From Bacillus sp. RO1 (GTDB lineage Bacteria > Bacillota > Bacilli > Bacillales > Bacillaceae_I), in assembly GCF_012524115.1 (NCBI RefSeq), contig NZ_JAAZWB010000044.1, positions 1-64,000 on the forward strand: a stretch of 64,000 bases of DNA. The letters are read 5' to 3'. Below are positions 18,587-27,310 of this stretch, piece after piece. The first letter of the stretch is position 1. Each line of letters starts with the position of its first letter. The notes below the pieces were generated by a model. The model was not told the DNA's origin, searched no databases, and was given only the letters and a program-made list of their open reading frames with translations. The position numbers were made by a program, and so were the translations under genes.

Positions 18587-19789
18587 TTAGTACCGTTTAG
18601 CTTTAGAACGTACTTCTAGTAGTTTGTTTTTGAGGTCGTTTTCCATTTGGACAAGTTCTAGTTCTACTTGATGGCGTTTTTCTCGGCCTTCTTGTTGAAT
18701 TTGTAGGGTTTCCTCTAGTGTCTCAATTAGGTTTTCTTGTGTTTTCTTCAGCGTCTCAATGTCGACTAGACCTCGTTCGTTTTCACGTGCAGCAGAGATT
18801 GTGTTTTGTTTAAGCATTTCAGAGTTTCGCAACAACAATTCATTGGTAGTCTCTGAAACATTTTTCTGTGTATCCACTGCCTTTTGCTGATTATATAGAG
18901 AAACTGCTATAACAAGCTGGTTCTTCCATAAAGGTATGGCGGTTAGGATGGAAGATTGTATTCTCTCAACTAGTGTCTGATTGGTATGTTGAATCATTCG
19001 TATTTGCGGTGCCATTTGCAGGGTAATTTGACGGCTGATTTTCAGATCATGTGTCCGCTTTTGCAGGCGGTCTGCAAATTGCATCATATCACTAACTGCC
19101 TGTACATCCATTTGATTATTCGTTTGTCTTGCTTTCTGTTCTAGCTCCGGAATGATGGTTGCTTGAATTTCATCAAATTTGTGCTCCGCTGCTGCGATAT
19201 AAATATTTAATGCCTGGAAGTAATCTTTGTTTTTGTCGTATAAAGATTCCAGCATGATATTGTCACGTTGTAACACCTTTTTGAAGCTTTCCAGTTGATC
19301 AGAAATTTTATCGATTTCAAAGCCAATTTTACGGTACTTTGCGAAAAGTTGTTGTACCGAATTATTTACATTCCCGAAAAGTTTACCAAAAAATCCTTTT
19401 TTCTGAGGCTCCAGCTCTCCGGGTTTCACTTCTTTGATCTTTCTCATCAAATCAGAAACTACTTCTCCTACCGGTCCAGCGTCCTTAGCCTGAACATGAG
19501 ACAAAATGGAATTAGAAAAAGTAGACAGTTCGTTCTGTGCGGTAATTCCGTAAGAAGATATAGCCTGTTGATCTGTAGGGTCAATTTGTTTTGCAATATC
19601 GATTGCTTTGGCTTTGTATTCATCAGAAAGTGTATCCATTACCTTTTCTTTTTTAGGTTCAAGTTGAACTTCCTTTAAATCTTGATTCATCATTTCGCTT
19701 TCCATTTTAGGTGTTGCGAATGGATTGCTCAATAAGTCATTCAGTGTATCTTCTTTTACTTGGTTTTTTAACTGGTCATTGTTTTTCAT
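18587..19789 (-). CDS. yaaN: TelA/KlaA family protein (toxic anion resistance), YaaN-like
   Basis: A 400-residue soluble, helical and coiled-coil-rich protein of the TelA family. Features are a variable N-terminus, the family segment KAIDIAKQIDP..QQAISSYG (residues about 60-85), a GFFGKLFG motif near 135 and a long helical rest including ISRQITLQMAPQIRMIQHTNQ. Family members are linked to tellurite and envelope-stress tolerance, and the B. subtilis homologue YaaN is paired with XpaC. It starts 18 bp after xpaC, with GGGGTGAGTG as ribosome binding site; the upstream GTG is inside that site and is not chosen. Confidence 0.9.
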   Translation of the reverse strand: MKNNDQLKNQVKEDTLNDLLSNPFATPKMESEMMNQDLKEVQLEPKKEKVMDTLSDEYKAKAIDIAKQIDPTDQQAISSYGITAQNELSTFSNSILSHVQAKDAGPVGEVVSDLMRKIKEVKPGELEPQKKGFFGKLFGNVNNSVQQLFAKYRKIGFEIDKISDQLESFKKVLQRDNIMLESLYDKNKDYFQALNIYIAAAEHKFDEIQATIIPELEQKARQTNNQMDVQAVSDMMQFADRLQKRTHDLKISRQITLQMAPQIRMIQHTNQTLVERIQSSILTAIPLWKNQLVIAVSLYNQQKAVDTQKNVSETTNELLLRNSEMLKQNTISAARENERGLVDIETLKKTQENLIETLEETLQIQQEGREKRHQVELELVQMENDLKNKLLEVRSKAKRY

Positions 19790-19807
19790 CGTCACTCACC
19801 CCATAAG

Positions 19808-20446
19808 CTACTTCTTCTCAATTATTCTCTGATCTGTATCAAGCTGTTGATAATTCATCAGTTTAATTTCTGCCGTAAGATTATTCATATCCCCTGAAAG
19901 CACTGCCATCAGCTCTTTTTCCATACTGCGTTCTAATTGTTTTAAAGCACTTTCTGTTTCTCGAAGCGCTTGAGAAACTTCGTGAGTCCGCACTGGCTGA
20001 TTTAATAAATGAACATATTTTTCAGTGATGATAGCCGAAGAATCAAGGTGATGATGAAAGAAATTTTGTGCTGTACGGTACCTTACCGGCTCCTTTTCCA
20101 CCATCTTAATGATCTTCGTGGAGATCTTTGATAATTTTGTTATCGTTTGATAAACAAAAATCGAGCGAACGCGAAACCTTGAACTATTAATTTTCTTTGC
20201 CTTTTCTTTTGCTTCCTTCAATTGAGCATTAACATATTTTTTCTCTTTTCGTTCTATCTTTTCCAGGTCGTTATTGGGAAGCAGTTTTCTCTTCAACGCC
20301 CAGTAGCTTCCTAGGAAGCCACCAAAGGCGCCAAGGATACCAAGTTGAATTTGATTACCTGCTAAAAGAAATACTATTAAAAAACCAACGGCAGCTAAAT
20401 TAAACGAAAGTATGATAATAAAACTTTGCAGTAAGAACCGTTTCAT
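19808..20446 (-). CDS. xpaC: XpaC family membrane protein
   Basis: A 212-residue protein with two N-terminal membrane helices (about 5-27 and 30-48), joined by a short turn, then a basic helical domain (KKYVNAQLKEAKEKAKKINSS). It matches XpaC, named for 5-bromo-4-chloroindolyl phosphate hydrolysis, although XpaC is not an obvious phosphatase. It is the first gene of a two-gene operon with yaaN. The ATG is placed after GGTGAGGAGTG. An ECF-type promoter lies about 55 bp upstream, suggesting envelope-stress control. Confidence 0.88.
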   Translation of the reverse strand: MKRFLLQSFIIILSFNLAAVGFLIVFLLAGNQIQLGILGAFGGFLGSYWALKRKLLPNNDLEKIERKEKKYVNAQLKEAKEKAKKINSSRFRVRSIFVYQTITKLSKISTKIIKMVEKEPVRYRTAQNFFHHHLDSSAIITEKYVHLLNQPVRTHEVSQALRETESALKQLERSMEKELMAVLSGDMNNLTAEIKLMNYQQLDTDQRIIEKK

Positions 20447-20496
20447 ATTTTCACTCCTCACCTTTTTTAAAGGCTTAAGATAAACTATACCTTTCT

Positions 20497-20523
20497 TACG
20501 TATTTAACAAGGTAAAGGTTTCA
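20497..20523 (-). promoter_or_regulatory. ECF sigma-type promoter of xpaC-yaaN
   Basis: TGAAAC (minus strand, 20518-20523) and CGTA (20497-20500) are separated by 17 bp, close to the sigma-W/X/M consensus (AAC near -35, CGT near -10). An AT-rich stretch lies just upstream, as often seen at ECF promoters. Confidence 0.6.
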
Positions 20524-20597
20524 GTTATTTATAGTTTTATTATATAGGAAAGAAGTCGGAATACGAAATATTTTATGAATCAGCAACTAGCATTTAT

Positions 20598-20631
20598 GAA
20601 AAAGGCCCTTGATTGTGTAGAAATCAAGGGC
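20598..20631 (-). terminator. Terminator of gabD
   Basis: GCCCTTGATT pairs with AATCAAGGGC around an 8-nt loop. On the minus strand TTTTTC follows. Confidence 0.85.
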
Positions 20632-20644
20632 TCTTAAAAGTATA

Positions 20645-22060
20645 TTAAATTCCTATGGAAACATATTTCACTTCTAAATATTCTTCCATTCCGTGATGTC
20701 CGCCTTCTCTGCCGATACCACTTTCCTTTAATCCTCCAAAAGGTGCCTGAGCAACAGATGGCGCCCCATCATTGACACCGATAATGCCATAATCAAGCCC
20801 TTCTGTCACTCGATAAATCCTGGACATTTTCTCCGTGAATACATACGCTGCCAAACCATACGGAGAATTATTAGCTCTCTTGATTGCCTCTTCTTCCTCT
20901 TTAAACGTGGTAATTGGGGCAAGTGGGCCAAATGTTTCCTCATTCATGCAAAGCATTTCATCTGTTACTCCAGTTATGACTGTCGGTTCCATGAAGGTTT
21001 TATCCTTCACTTCGCCACCAAAAGCAACTGCTGCACCTTTTTCTTTAGCATCACTTAAATGCTCTTTCACTTTTTCTAGTGCATCCTCATCAATCAGTGG
21101 TCCAAGATCCACTCCGCGTTCCATTCCATTTCCTACTTTAAGTTTAGAAACCTCTTTGACGAAAAGAGATGTGAATTCTTCGGCCACACTCTCTTGGACA
21201 TATATTCTATTGGCACAAATACATGTCTGCCCAGCGTTTCTGAATTTGGACTGAACCAGTCCCTTCGCTGCCTTTTCCAGGTCCGCATCTTCAAAAATAA
21301 TAAATGGGGCATGACCGCCAAGCTCCAATGACAGTTTCTTGACAGTATGAGATGCTTGTTCCATCAATCTCTTACCTATTTCTGTCGAGCCTGTAAAGGT
21401 AAGCTTCTTCACATCATTATGTTTCATTAATATTTCGCCAATAACGGAGGACTTCCCAGTGATGACTTGAAGAACACCTTTGGGGAGCCCAGCTTCATCT
21501 GCATATTTTGCCAAAAGTAAAGCAGTCAGTGGTGTCTGTCCAGCTGGTTTAACAATTACCGTACATCCAGCAGCAAGTGCAGGAGCAACTTTCCTTGTAA
21601 TCATAGCAGCAGGAAAATTCCAAGGAGTGATTGCAGCAACAACGCCCACCGGCTGCTTTTGAATCAGTATTCTTTTGTCCTTGGAAGAAGAGGGAATGGT
21701 CTCTCCATATATTCTTTTGCCTTCCTCTTTATACCAATCTACAAAACTATTCGCATACCCAACCTCTCCCAGTGCTTCACGGAACGGCTTACCTTGCTCC
21801 TTTGTAAGAGTTTCTGCAATTAGCTTTTTATTTTCCTCTAATAAAAGGAACCATTTATTCAAAATGTCTGCACGCTCATATGCTGTATAGTTCCTCCATG
21901 TTTGAAAAGCTTCTTCTGCATGATGAACCACTTTTTCCACTTGGTCCTCAGAGATACTAGGTACCGTAGCAATCACTTCTCCTGTTGCTGGGTTTGTCAC
22001 CTCTATTACTTCCTCTGTATTTACCCATTCCCCGTTTATGTACATCGAAAATCTTTCCAT
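20645..22060 (-). CDS. gabD: NAD(P)-dependent succinate-semialdehyde dehydrogenase
   Basis: A 471-residue aldehyde dehydrogenase of the GabD type, expected to oxidise succinate semialdehyde to succinate in GABA breakdown. Key motifs are the NAD(P)-binding ITPWNFPAAMITRK with Lys of VIVKPAGQTP, GSTEIG, catalytic Glu in LELGGHAPF, and catalytic Cys in NAGQTCICANR. The full length and the C-terminal GGLKESGIGREGG fit the family. TTGGAGGGAACAG precedes the ATG. No gabT lies nearby, so substrates such as glutarate semialdehyde remain possible. Confidence 0.88.
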   Translation of the reverse strand: MERFSMYINGEWVNTEEVIEVTNPATGEVIATVPSISEDQVEKVVHHAEEAFQTWRNYTAYERADILNKWFLLLEENKKLIAETLTKEQGKPFREALGEVGYANSFVDWYKEEGKRIYGETIPSSSKDKRILIQKQPVGVVAAITPWNFPAAMITRKVAPALAAGCTVIVKPAGQTPLTALLLAKYADEAGLPKGVLQVITGKSSVIGEILMKHNDVKKLTFTGSTEIGKRLMEQASHTVKKLSLELGGHAPFIIFEDADLEKAAKGLVQSKFRNAGQTCICANRIYVQESVAEEFTSLFVKEVSKLKVGNGMERGVDLGPLIDEDALEKVKEHLSDAKEKGAAVAFGGEVKDKTFMEPTVITGVTDEMLCMNEETFGPLAPITTFKEEEEAIKRANNSPYGLAAYVFTEKMSRIYRVTEGLDYGIIGVNDGAPSVAQAPFGGLKESGIGREGGHHGMEEYLEVKYVSIGI

Positions 22061-22143
22061 TCTGTTCCCTCCAATAAAAAGTTTTCAGGACATTCTACCT
22101 TAATATATTCACTCTTTATGGAACATTCCCTTTATTGAACACA

Positions 22144-22169
22144 AAAAAACACCCGTTAAGGTGTTTTTT
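22144..22169 (-). terminator. Terminator overlapping the end of the MFS gene
   Basis: AAAAAACACC and GGTGTTTTTT form a stem with a 6-nt loop. The stop codon of the MFS gene lies inside the loop, so the hairpin uses the last codons. Confidence 0.85.
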
Positions 22170-23361
22170 GTTCGGCAACTGCCACTGGTTGGCGAAATAG
22201 TCTTAAACCATATATCAAAATTAATGTTAAAGACAACATACCAAAAACGATTGCCATCATTTGCAGTCCAATAGTATCGAGGAAAAGTCCGGTTCCAAGA
22301 AGAACTACCTGGAACAGCACGCGATCCAGCATATTCCTGAATGAAAAAAAGCGTCCATGGTACTCTTTCGGTATTTTTGTTTGAAAGATGGTTGCTGCAA
22401 TCGGGAAGAAACATCCAACAGCCAAGCCGAATAAACCGAAAGAAAATAATGTCATCCATTTAATATCTGCAAAATACAAACTCAAGTGAGAAATGGCGAT
22501 CAATGTAACAAAGAAAAACATTAAAGGTACCATATTTTTATCATTGGAAATGCGCTTTACGGCAAATGCTCCAATCATAAAGCAGACACCTTCAATCGTG
22601 TAAATTAAACTTTTAATCGTTTGATCATCTTGAATTTCACTGATGTTGATGACCATCAGATTGAAACCGCCAATGAACAAGAAAGGGATAAATGTTAGAA
22701 TTAATACGGTAAGAGCTATCGGCGTTTCTTTTAAAACGGGCAGGACCTCTTTGAAATCTCCAGATTTTTTGTTCTTACCTTCTAGTGCCTCGTTATGGTT
22801 TGGTTCTTCAAAATTCAGTAAAAAAGTAAGTAAGAATAGTATTCCATATGCAACCATGGATGCCATATACAAAGAAGATAAACTCATGATAACTAGCATT
22901 GCTCCCGCAAGTGCTGTACCTGCTATCCTAGAAACGGTGGATACATTCATATGGACGCCGTTCATTTCTAATAAGTCTTTGTCCTTCACAATCAAAGGAA
23001 TCGATGATTGAAGTGCAGGGAAATAAAATGCGGCAGACAACTGAATGGCAATCATAAAAACAATCATGAAAAGAATTGATTGATATTCAATCGCTAAAAA
23101 CATAAATACCACGCTAAGCATCCGTCCAAATCCTGATACTAACATCACTCGCTTTTTACTTGTTGAGTCAATAATTTTACCGGCTAAAGGGCCTACCATT
23201 ACTCCTGCAAGTAGCCCTGCAAACAAAATAAGAGACTTGGCAAAGTCAGAAGGAACCAACGCCTGCATAAACTCCAAGTTTCCGATAATACCAGTCCATA
23301 AGCCTAGTCCTGCAATAAATTCACCAATTAAGATAATCCATACGTTCCGATTTTTCCACAT
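22156..23361 (-). CDS. MFS transporter (macrolide-efflux-like)
   Basis: A 401-residue twelve-helix major facilitator protein. The cytoplasmic loop after helix 2 reads GPLAGKIIDSTSKKRVM, a variant of motif A, and helices cover the whole length. The overall type (WKNRNVWIILIGEFIAGLG, then PLAGKIID) resembles the MFS_3/macrolide efflux group of Gram-positives. It is likely a drug or metabolite exporter with unknown substrate. The ATG follows GGAGAAACTATC. Upstream lies the largest 52-bp repeat array. Confidence 0.82.
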   Translation of the reverse strand: MWKNRNVWIILIGEFIAGLGLWTGIIGNLEFMQALVPSDFAKSLILFAGLLAGVMVGPLAGKIIDSTSKKRVMLVSGFGRMLSVVFMFLAIEYQSILFMIVFMIAIQLSAAFYFPALQSSIPLIVKDKDLLEMNGVHMNVSTVSRIAGTALAGAMLVIMSLSSLYMASMVAYGILFLLTFLLNFEEPNHNEALEGKNKKSGDFKEVLPVLKETPIALTVLILTFIPFLFIGGFNLMVINISEIQDDQTIKSLIYTIEGVCFMIGAFAVKRISNDKNMVPLMFFFVTLIAISHLSLYFADIKWMTLFSFGLFGLAVGCFFPIAATIFQTKIPKEYHGRFFSFRNMLDRVLFQVVLLGTGLFLDTIGLQMMAIVFGMLSLTLILIYGLRLFRQPVAVAEQKTP

Positions 23362-23493
23362 GATAGTTTCTCCGATCAGTTGTGTTGTTGTAAGAAAACT
23401 ATACCATGGAACGGATTAATTCGCTACACGAAATTTTTGTTAGCTTACACTCAGCACAAAACGGTTACCCTCAGGATTGAGGTATTTATTGGG

Positions 23494-24690
23494 GATGAGG
23501 ACTTCCCTCGTCTTTTTTCCTCATCATTGAGGTCTTCATCTTGGTGATGAGGACTTCTCTCGTCCCTTTTCCTCGTCACCGAGGTCTTCACACCGACCAT
23601 GAGGACTTCCTTCTTCCTTTTTCCTCGTCACTGAGGTCCTCATACCGCCCATGACGACTTCCTTCTTCCTTTTTCCTCGTCACTGAGGTCCTCATCTCGG
23701 TGATGAGGACTTCTCTCGTCCCTTTTCCTGGTCACCGAGGTCCTCATACCAACCATGAGGACTTCCCTCGCCCCCTTTTCCTGTTCACTGAGGTCCTCAT
23801 CTCGGCGATGAGGACCTCCCTCGTCCCTTTTCCCGATCACCGAGGTCTTCACACCGACCATGAAGACTTCTTTCGTCCTTTTTCCTCGTCATCGAGGTCT
23901 TCCAACAGACCATGAGGACTTCCCTCGTCCCCTTTCCCCGTCACCGAGGTCCTCATACCGACCATGAAGACTTCCTTCGTCCCTTTTCCTCGTCACTGAG
24001 GTCTTCTTACCGACCATGAAGACTTCCTTTTTCCTCGTCACTGAGGTCCTCATCTCGGCGATGAAGACTTCCCTCGTCCCTTTTCCTCTGCACCGAGGTC
24101 TTCACACCAACCATGAGGACTTCCCTCGCCCCCTTTTCCTGTTCACTGAGGTCCTCATCTCGTCGATGAGGACCTCCCTCGTCCCTTTTCCCTTTCACCG
24201 AAGTCCTCATACCGACCATGAAGACTTCCTTCGTCCCTTTTCCCCGTCACTGAGGTCCTCATCTCGGCGATGAAGACTTCCCTCGTCACTTTTTCTCTTC
24301 ACCGAGGTCTTCACACCAACCATGAGGACCTCCCTCGTCCCTTTTCCCGATCACCGAGGTCTTCACACCGACCATGAAGACTTCCCTCGTCCTTTTTCCC
24401 CGTCACCGAGGTCCTCACACCGATCATGAAGACTTCCCTCGTCCCTTTTCCTCTTCACCGAGGTCTTCACACCGACCATGAGGACTTCCCTCGTCCCCTT
24501 TCCCCTTCACCGAGGTCCTCATACCGACCATGAAGACTTCCTTCGTCCCTTTTCCTCGTCACTGAGGTCCTCATCTCGGTGATGAGGACTTCTATCGTCC
24601 CTTTTCCCGATCACCGAGGTCTTCATACCGACCATGAGGACTTCCCTCGTCCTTTATCCCCGTCACTGAGGTCTTCATCGCAGTCTTTTT
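23494..24690 (-). repeat. 52-bp hairpin repeat array B (23 units)
   Basis: The largest array. Units start (G/C)ATGAGGAC or (G/C)ATGAAGAC, continue TTCCCTCGTCCCTTTTCC, and end GAGGTCCTCAT or GAGGTCTTCAC plus a 6-nt linker. I count 23 units; one, near 24017, is about 7 bp short. Blocks of two to three units recur almost unchanged, which shows segmental duplication inside the array. Its right end forms the 3' end of the PAP2 gene. Open frames on both strands are by-products of the repeat. Confidence 0.95.
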
Positions 24691-25311
24691 GTTATGTACA
24701 ATTTTTAAATAAATCACACTTAAAAACAGTAACCATGAAGCACCCATTGAAAATCCACCCAATACATCAAGCGGGTAATGTACCCCTAAATAAATTCTGC
24801 TAAATCCTATTAGTCCTATGAGAACAAAACAAACAGTCATAAGTGTATTCCTTAGCCAGTTTTTATTGATTATAAAGTAACATAAAAATGCGATTGCCCC
24901 GAAGAATGCCATGGAATTCATCGAGTGTCCGCTTGGAAAGCTATAGAAGCCTGCTTCTACTACATGATCTAAGCTTGGTCTGTCTCTTGAAAAAATCTTC
25001 TTGATCAATGTATTTAACAACCGAACTCCTACAAGATTAATCCAAAGAAATAATGCCAAATACCAGTTTCGCTTTAGAAGAATGAATAGGGTCATGACAA
25101 CAAGTGCTGGGTAGAAAAACAGCTTTGACCCTATGTAGGATAAAATGATAAAAAATCCGTCGATATCACCCATTCTATAAAGGCTTTCACCAACCATCTT
25201 GTCCCACGATTCCGTTACTTCTATACTTGTCAATAAAGCTACAAATAGAAAAAGAAAAAAAAGAATACCGCTTGCTTTAAACATAGTGTTAGGTTTTAGG
25301 TAACTATTCAT
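24592..25311 (-). CDS. PAP2 family phosphatase with a repeat-derived C-terminal tail
   Basis: A 239-residue six-helix membrane protein of the PAP2 superfamily (phosphatidic acid phosphatase or undecaprenyl pyrophosphate phosphatase type). The three catalytic motifs are present: KKIFSRDRP near residue 104, FPSGHSM near 125 and SRIYLGVHYPLDV near 171. The last helix ends around residue 207. From about residue 211 (AMKTSVTG onwards) the sequence is encoded by the neighbouring 52-bp repeat array, giving a hydrophilic tail of about 29 residues unlike other PAP2 proteins. The stop codon exists only because one repeat unit has CTATCG where others have CTCTCG or CCCTCG. The ATG follows TTGGGAGTGACATC. 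Confidence 0.88.
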   Translation of the reverse strand: MNSYLKPNTMFKASGILFFLFLFVALLTSIEVTESWDKMVGESLYRMGDIDGFFIILSYIGSKLFFYPALVVMTLFILLKRNWYLALFLWINLVGVRLLNTLIKKIFSRDRPSLDHVVEAGFYSFPSGHSMNSMAFFGAIAFLCYFIINKNWLRNTLMTVCFVLIGLIGFSRIYLGVHYPLDVLGGFSMGASWLLFLSVIYLKIVHNKKTAMKTSVTGIKDEGSPHGRYEDLGDREKGR

Positions 25312-25330
25312 GATGTCACTCCCAAAAAAA

Positions 25331-25364
25331 TAAGGCTAACTCCTTGTATCTTAGAGTTAGCCTT
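25331..25364 (-). terminator. Terminator of yojN-yojO
   Basis: AAGGCTAACTC pairs with GAGTTAGCCTT around a 10-nt loop, followed on the minus strand by ATTTTTTT. Confidence 0.9.
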
Positions 25365-25374
25365 AATCCTAGTT

Positions 25375-27300
25375 TTATAAGCTTTTTAACAATAACTTTT
25401 TCAATAGGGGGAAGAGCACGTCTGGTAACTCTTCAATATCCGGAACTAAAATACTATACTTGCCATACATATTTTGAATGGTTTTGACCTGTCCCTCATC
25501 AATTTCTCCGTTAGCTAAAAATACATTGATCACTTCAAGTCCATTTTTCCTTGCTTCCATAACAGCTTGATGTGTATCTACTATCCCGTTCTTTTCATAA
25601 TCCATCGCTGCAGGTTCCCCGTCGGAAAATACAAGAAGGAATTTTTGTTTTTCGCTCCGATGCACAAGTCTTTTGGTCATATGTCTGATTGCATAACCAT
25701 CCCTGTTATCTTCTTCAGGTTCAAGCTGGAGAATCTCTGGACCAGAAGCAGGTCTGAGGCTTGCGTTGAAATCAATGACTGTTTTAAAATAGTTTGGTTG
25801 GCTTGTCTTCGTTGCATCATTCGTATCTTCCCAGAAGCCTACCACTTCATGTGGGACAAATACAGATTTTAACGCTTCATGAAAAAGAGTTATCCCATAT
25901 TTGGTCTGTTCCATTTTATCGAACATGGAAGCCGAACAATCAACAAGTAGGGAAAAAACAGCATCGATCTCAATAGATGGATTATCTTTTTTATAAAAAA
26001 CTCTTGGGTTTTCTTCTGTAAACCACGGTAAGAGCTTTTTGCTTAATCTACCGAATGGAAGATCACTTCTTGGCATGATCTTTTTGTGCTCCAACGTTTT
26101 CTGTATCAGTTGTTTTAATTTCTTTTGGTAGGTGGAGACAAACAGTTTGTATTCCTCATAATCTGAATAATGTTCCGCTGAAATCTTCTCCGGTTTTAAG
26201 AAGACAGGGTACGCGAATTTGTTCTCTTTTCCAAACTCGGCACCGCTTCCTCCTTCTTTTTTTGTATCATTAAGAACGTCCAGCGCTTCTAGCTTGGAAT
26301 AATCATTTTTATTCGTCTGCTGACTCTGGCCTTGGACAAAGCCCATAGCCTGGTCTCCATCTTCCCCTTCTCGAATGCCTTCCCCCATTAGATCGGTTTT
26401 CGTTCCTTGCTCCATATCGAATTGGAGGAAGCTTTTATTGTTGCTTTCTGATTCACGGTGCCAAGTTGGAAGCTTGTCCTCATGTACATCTTCTTCTTCG
26501 TCTTCATTATCCTTTTGCTTAATATCGTCATTTTTCAGTTCGCTTTTTCTCTTCATCTCATCAAAGCTTGGGGACTCGGCTTCTTCGGGTATCTCTGAAA
26601 AGTCCGGAAGGAAAAAATACGTATTAAGCATATCCTTCTCCAAGAGGTCCTCTAGTACCTCTACGATATTTTTGACACTTCGAAAGATATCTTTAGTATT
26701 TTTAGCTTCATAAGCTTTAGCGATTTCGTCCCGAAGGAATGGGAGAGCAAGGTCTAACTCCTCATTTAGTTGAGGTACTTCCTCCAACGGATTATCAGTG
26801 GTCAAAAGGAGATACAATAGATTGTACAGCGCATCTGTCATAATATTTCTTTCCAAATTGACTGTAAGTTGGCTTCTGAAATATTTGCGATACTCCACTC
26901 TTCTCACCATAAAGGTTTTAGTGGTGCCTGGGCGCTCTCGTTTGCAAAGTTCCTCAAGCCTTATGTCTTCCATCAGGATAAACAATTGTCTACTAAAGCT
27001 TGATAAGTGTGTTTTTTTCATAAAAGCAAAAAGTTGTTTAATTACTTTATAGTCTGTATGAACAACAGATCCAACACTGCGCAAATACACATCGCTCTTA
27101 ATACCGTGCAGTTTTTCGAAAGTGGGATGATTATCCCAAAATAAACTGATATACATTTTATTCATATAGGGGTCATAGTAGGACTTGAACGCATATTCCA
27201 CTTCAAGGTCCTTCTTCTTTGAAAGGGAAGTCGCTAAGTCTGATAACTCCATAAATAGAAAGGAATCTATTTTTTTATCATTAAAAACGATAGGTCTCAA
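25375..27300 (-). CDS. yojO: VWA-domain protein, NorD/CobT-like (YojO)
   Basis: A 641-residue cytoplasmic protein with a helical N-terminal part (to about 230), an acidic low-complexity middle (about 235-330, rich in D/E/K) and a C-terminal von Willebrand A domain. The MIDAS motif reads VDCSASMFD, and the later FSDGEP fits the metal site. Together with the preceding AAA+ ATPase it forms a MoxR/VWA pair like NorQ/NorD or CobS/CobT, which remodels or inserts metal cofactors in target enzymes. I place the start at the TTG at 27300, because GAGGAG is six bases upstream; a TTG six codons earlier has no such site. The length agrees with B. subtilis YojO. Confidence 0.85.
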   Translation of the reverse strand: MRPIVFNDKKIDSFLFMELSDLATSLSKKKDLEVEYAFKSYYDPYMNKMYISLFWDNHPTFEKLHGIKSDVYLRSVGSVVHTDYKVIKQLFAFMKKTHLSSFSRQLFILMEDIRLEELCKRERPGTTKTFMVRRVEYRKYFRSQLTVNLERNIMTDALYNLLYLLLTTDNPLEEVPQLNEELDLALPFLRDEIAKAYEAKNTKDIFRSVKNIVEVLEDLLEKDMLNTYFFLPDFSEIPEEAESPSFDEMKRKSELKNDDIKQKDNEDEEEDVHEDKLPTWHRESESNNKSFLQFDMEQGTKTDLMGEGIREGEDGDQAMGFVQGQSQQTNKNDYSKLEALDVLNDTKKEGGSGAEFGKENKFAYPVFLKPEKISAEHYSDYEEYKLFVSTYQKKLKQLIQKTLEHKKIMPRSDLPFGRLSKKLLPWFTEENPRVFYKKDNPSIEIDAVFSLLVDCSASMFDKMEQTKYGITLFHEALKSVFVPHEVVGFWEDTNDATKTSQPNYFKTVIDFNASLRPASGPEILQLEPEEDNRDGYAIRHMTKRLVHRSEKQKFLLVFSDGEPAAMDYEKNGIVDTHQAVMEARKNGLEVINVFLANGEIDEGQVKTIQNMYGKYSILVPDIEELPDVLFPLLKKLLLKSL

Positions 27301-27310
27301 GTTAATCTCC

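Noticed and set aside
20835-21254. Long frame opposite gabD, and similar antisense frames opposite paaJ, the ABC ATPase and hppD
   Set aside because: Shadows of well-supported genes; no ribosome binding sites or recognisable domains.
23494-24690. CRISPR array
   Set aside because: Units are contiguous 52-bp tandem copies with variable bases throughout; there are no constant repeats separated by unique spacers and no cas genes.
23640-24803. Several open frames on both strands in the large array (Arg/Asp/Glu-rich or Ser/Phe-rich peptides)
   Set aside because: They are translations of the 52-bp repeat; frame shifts with each unit, there are no ribosome binding sites, and the peptides only mirror the repeat.
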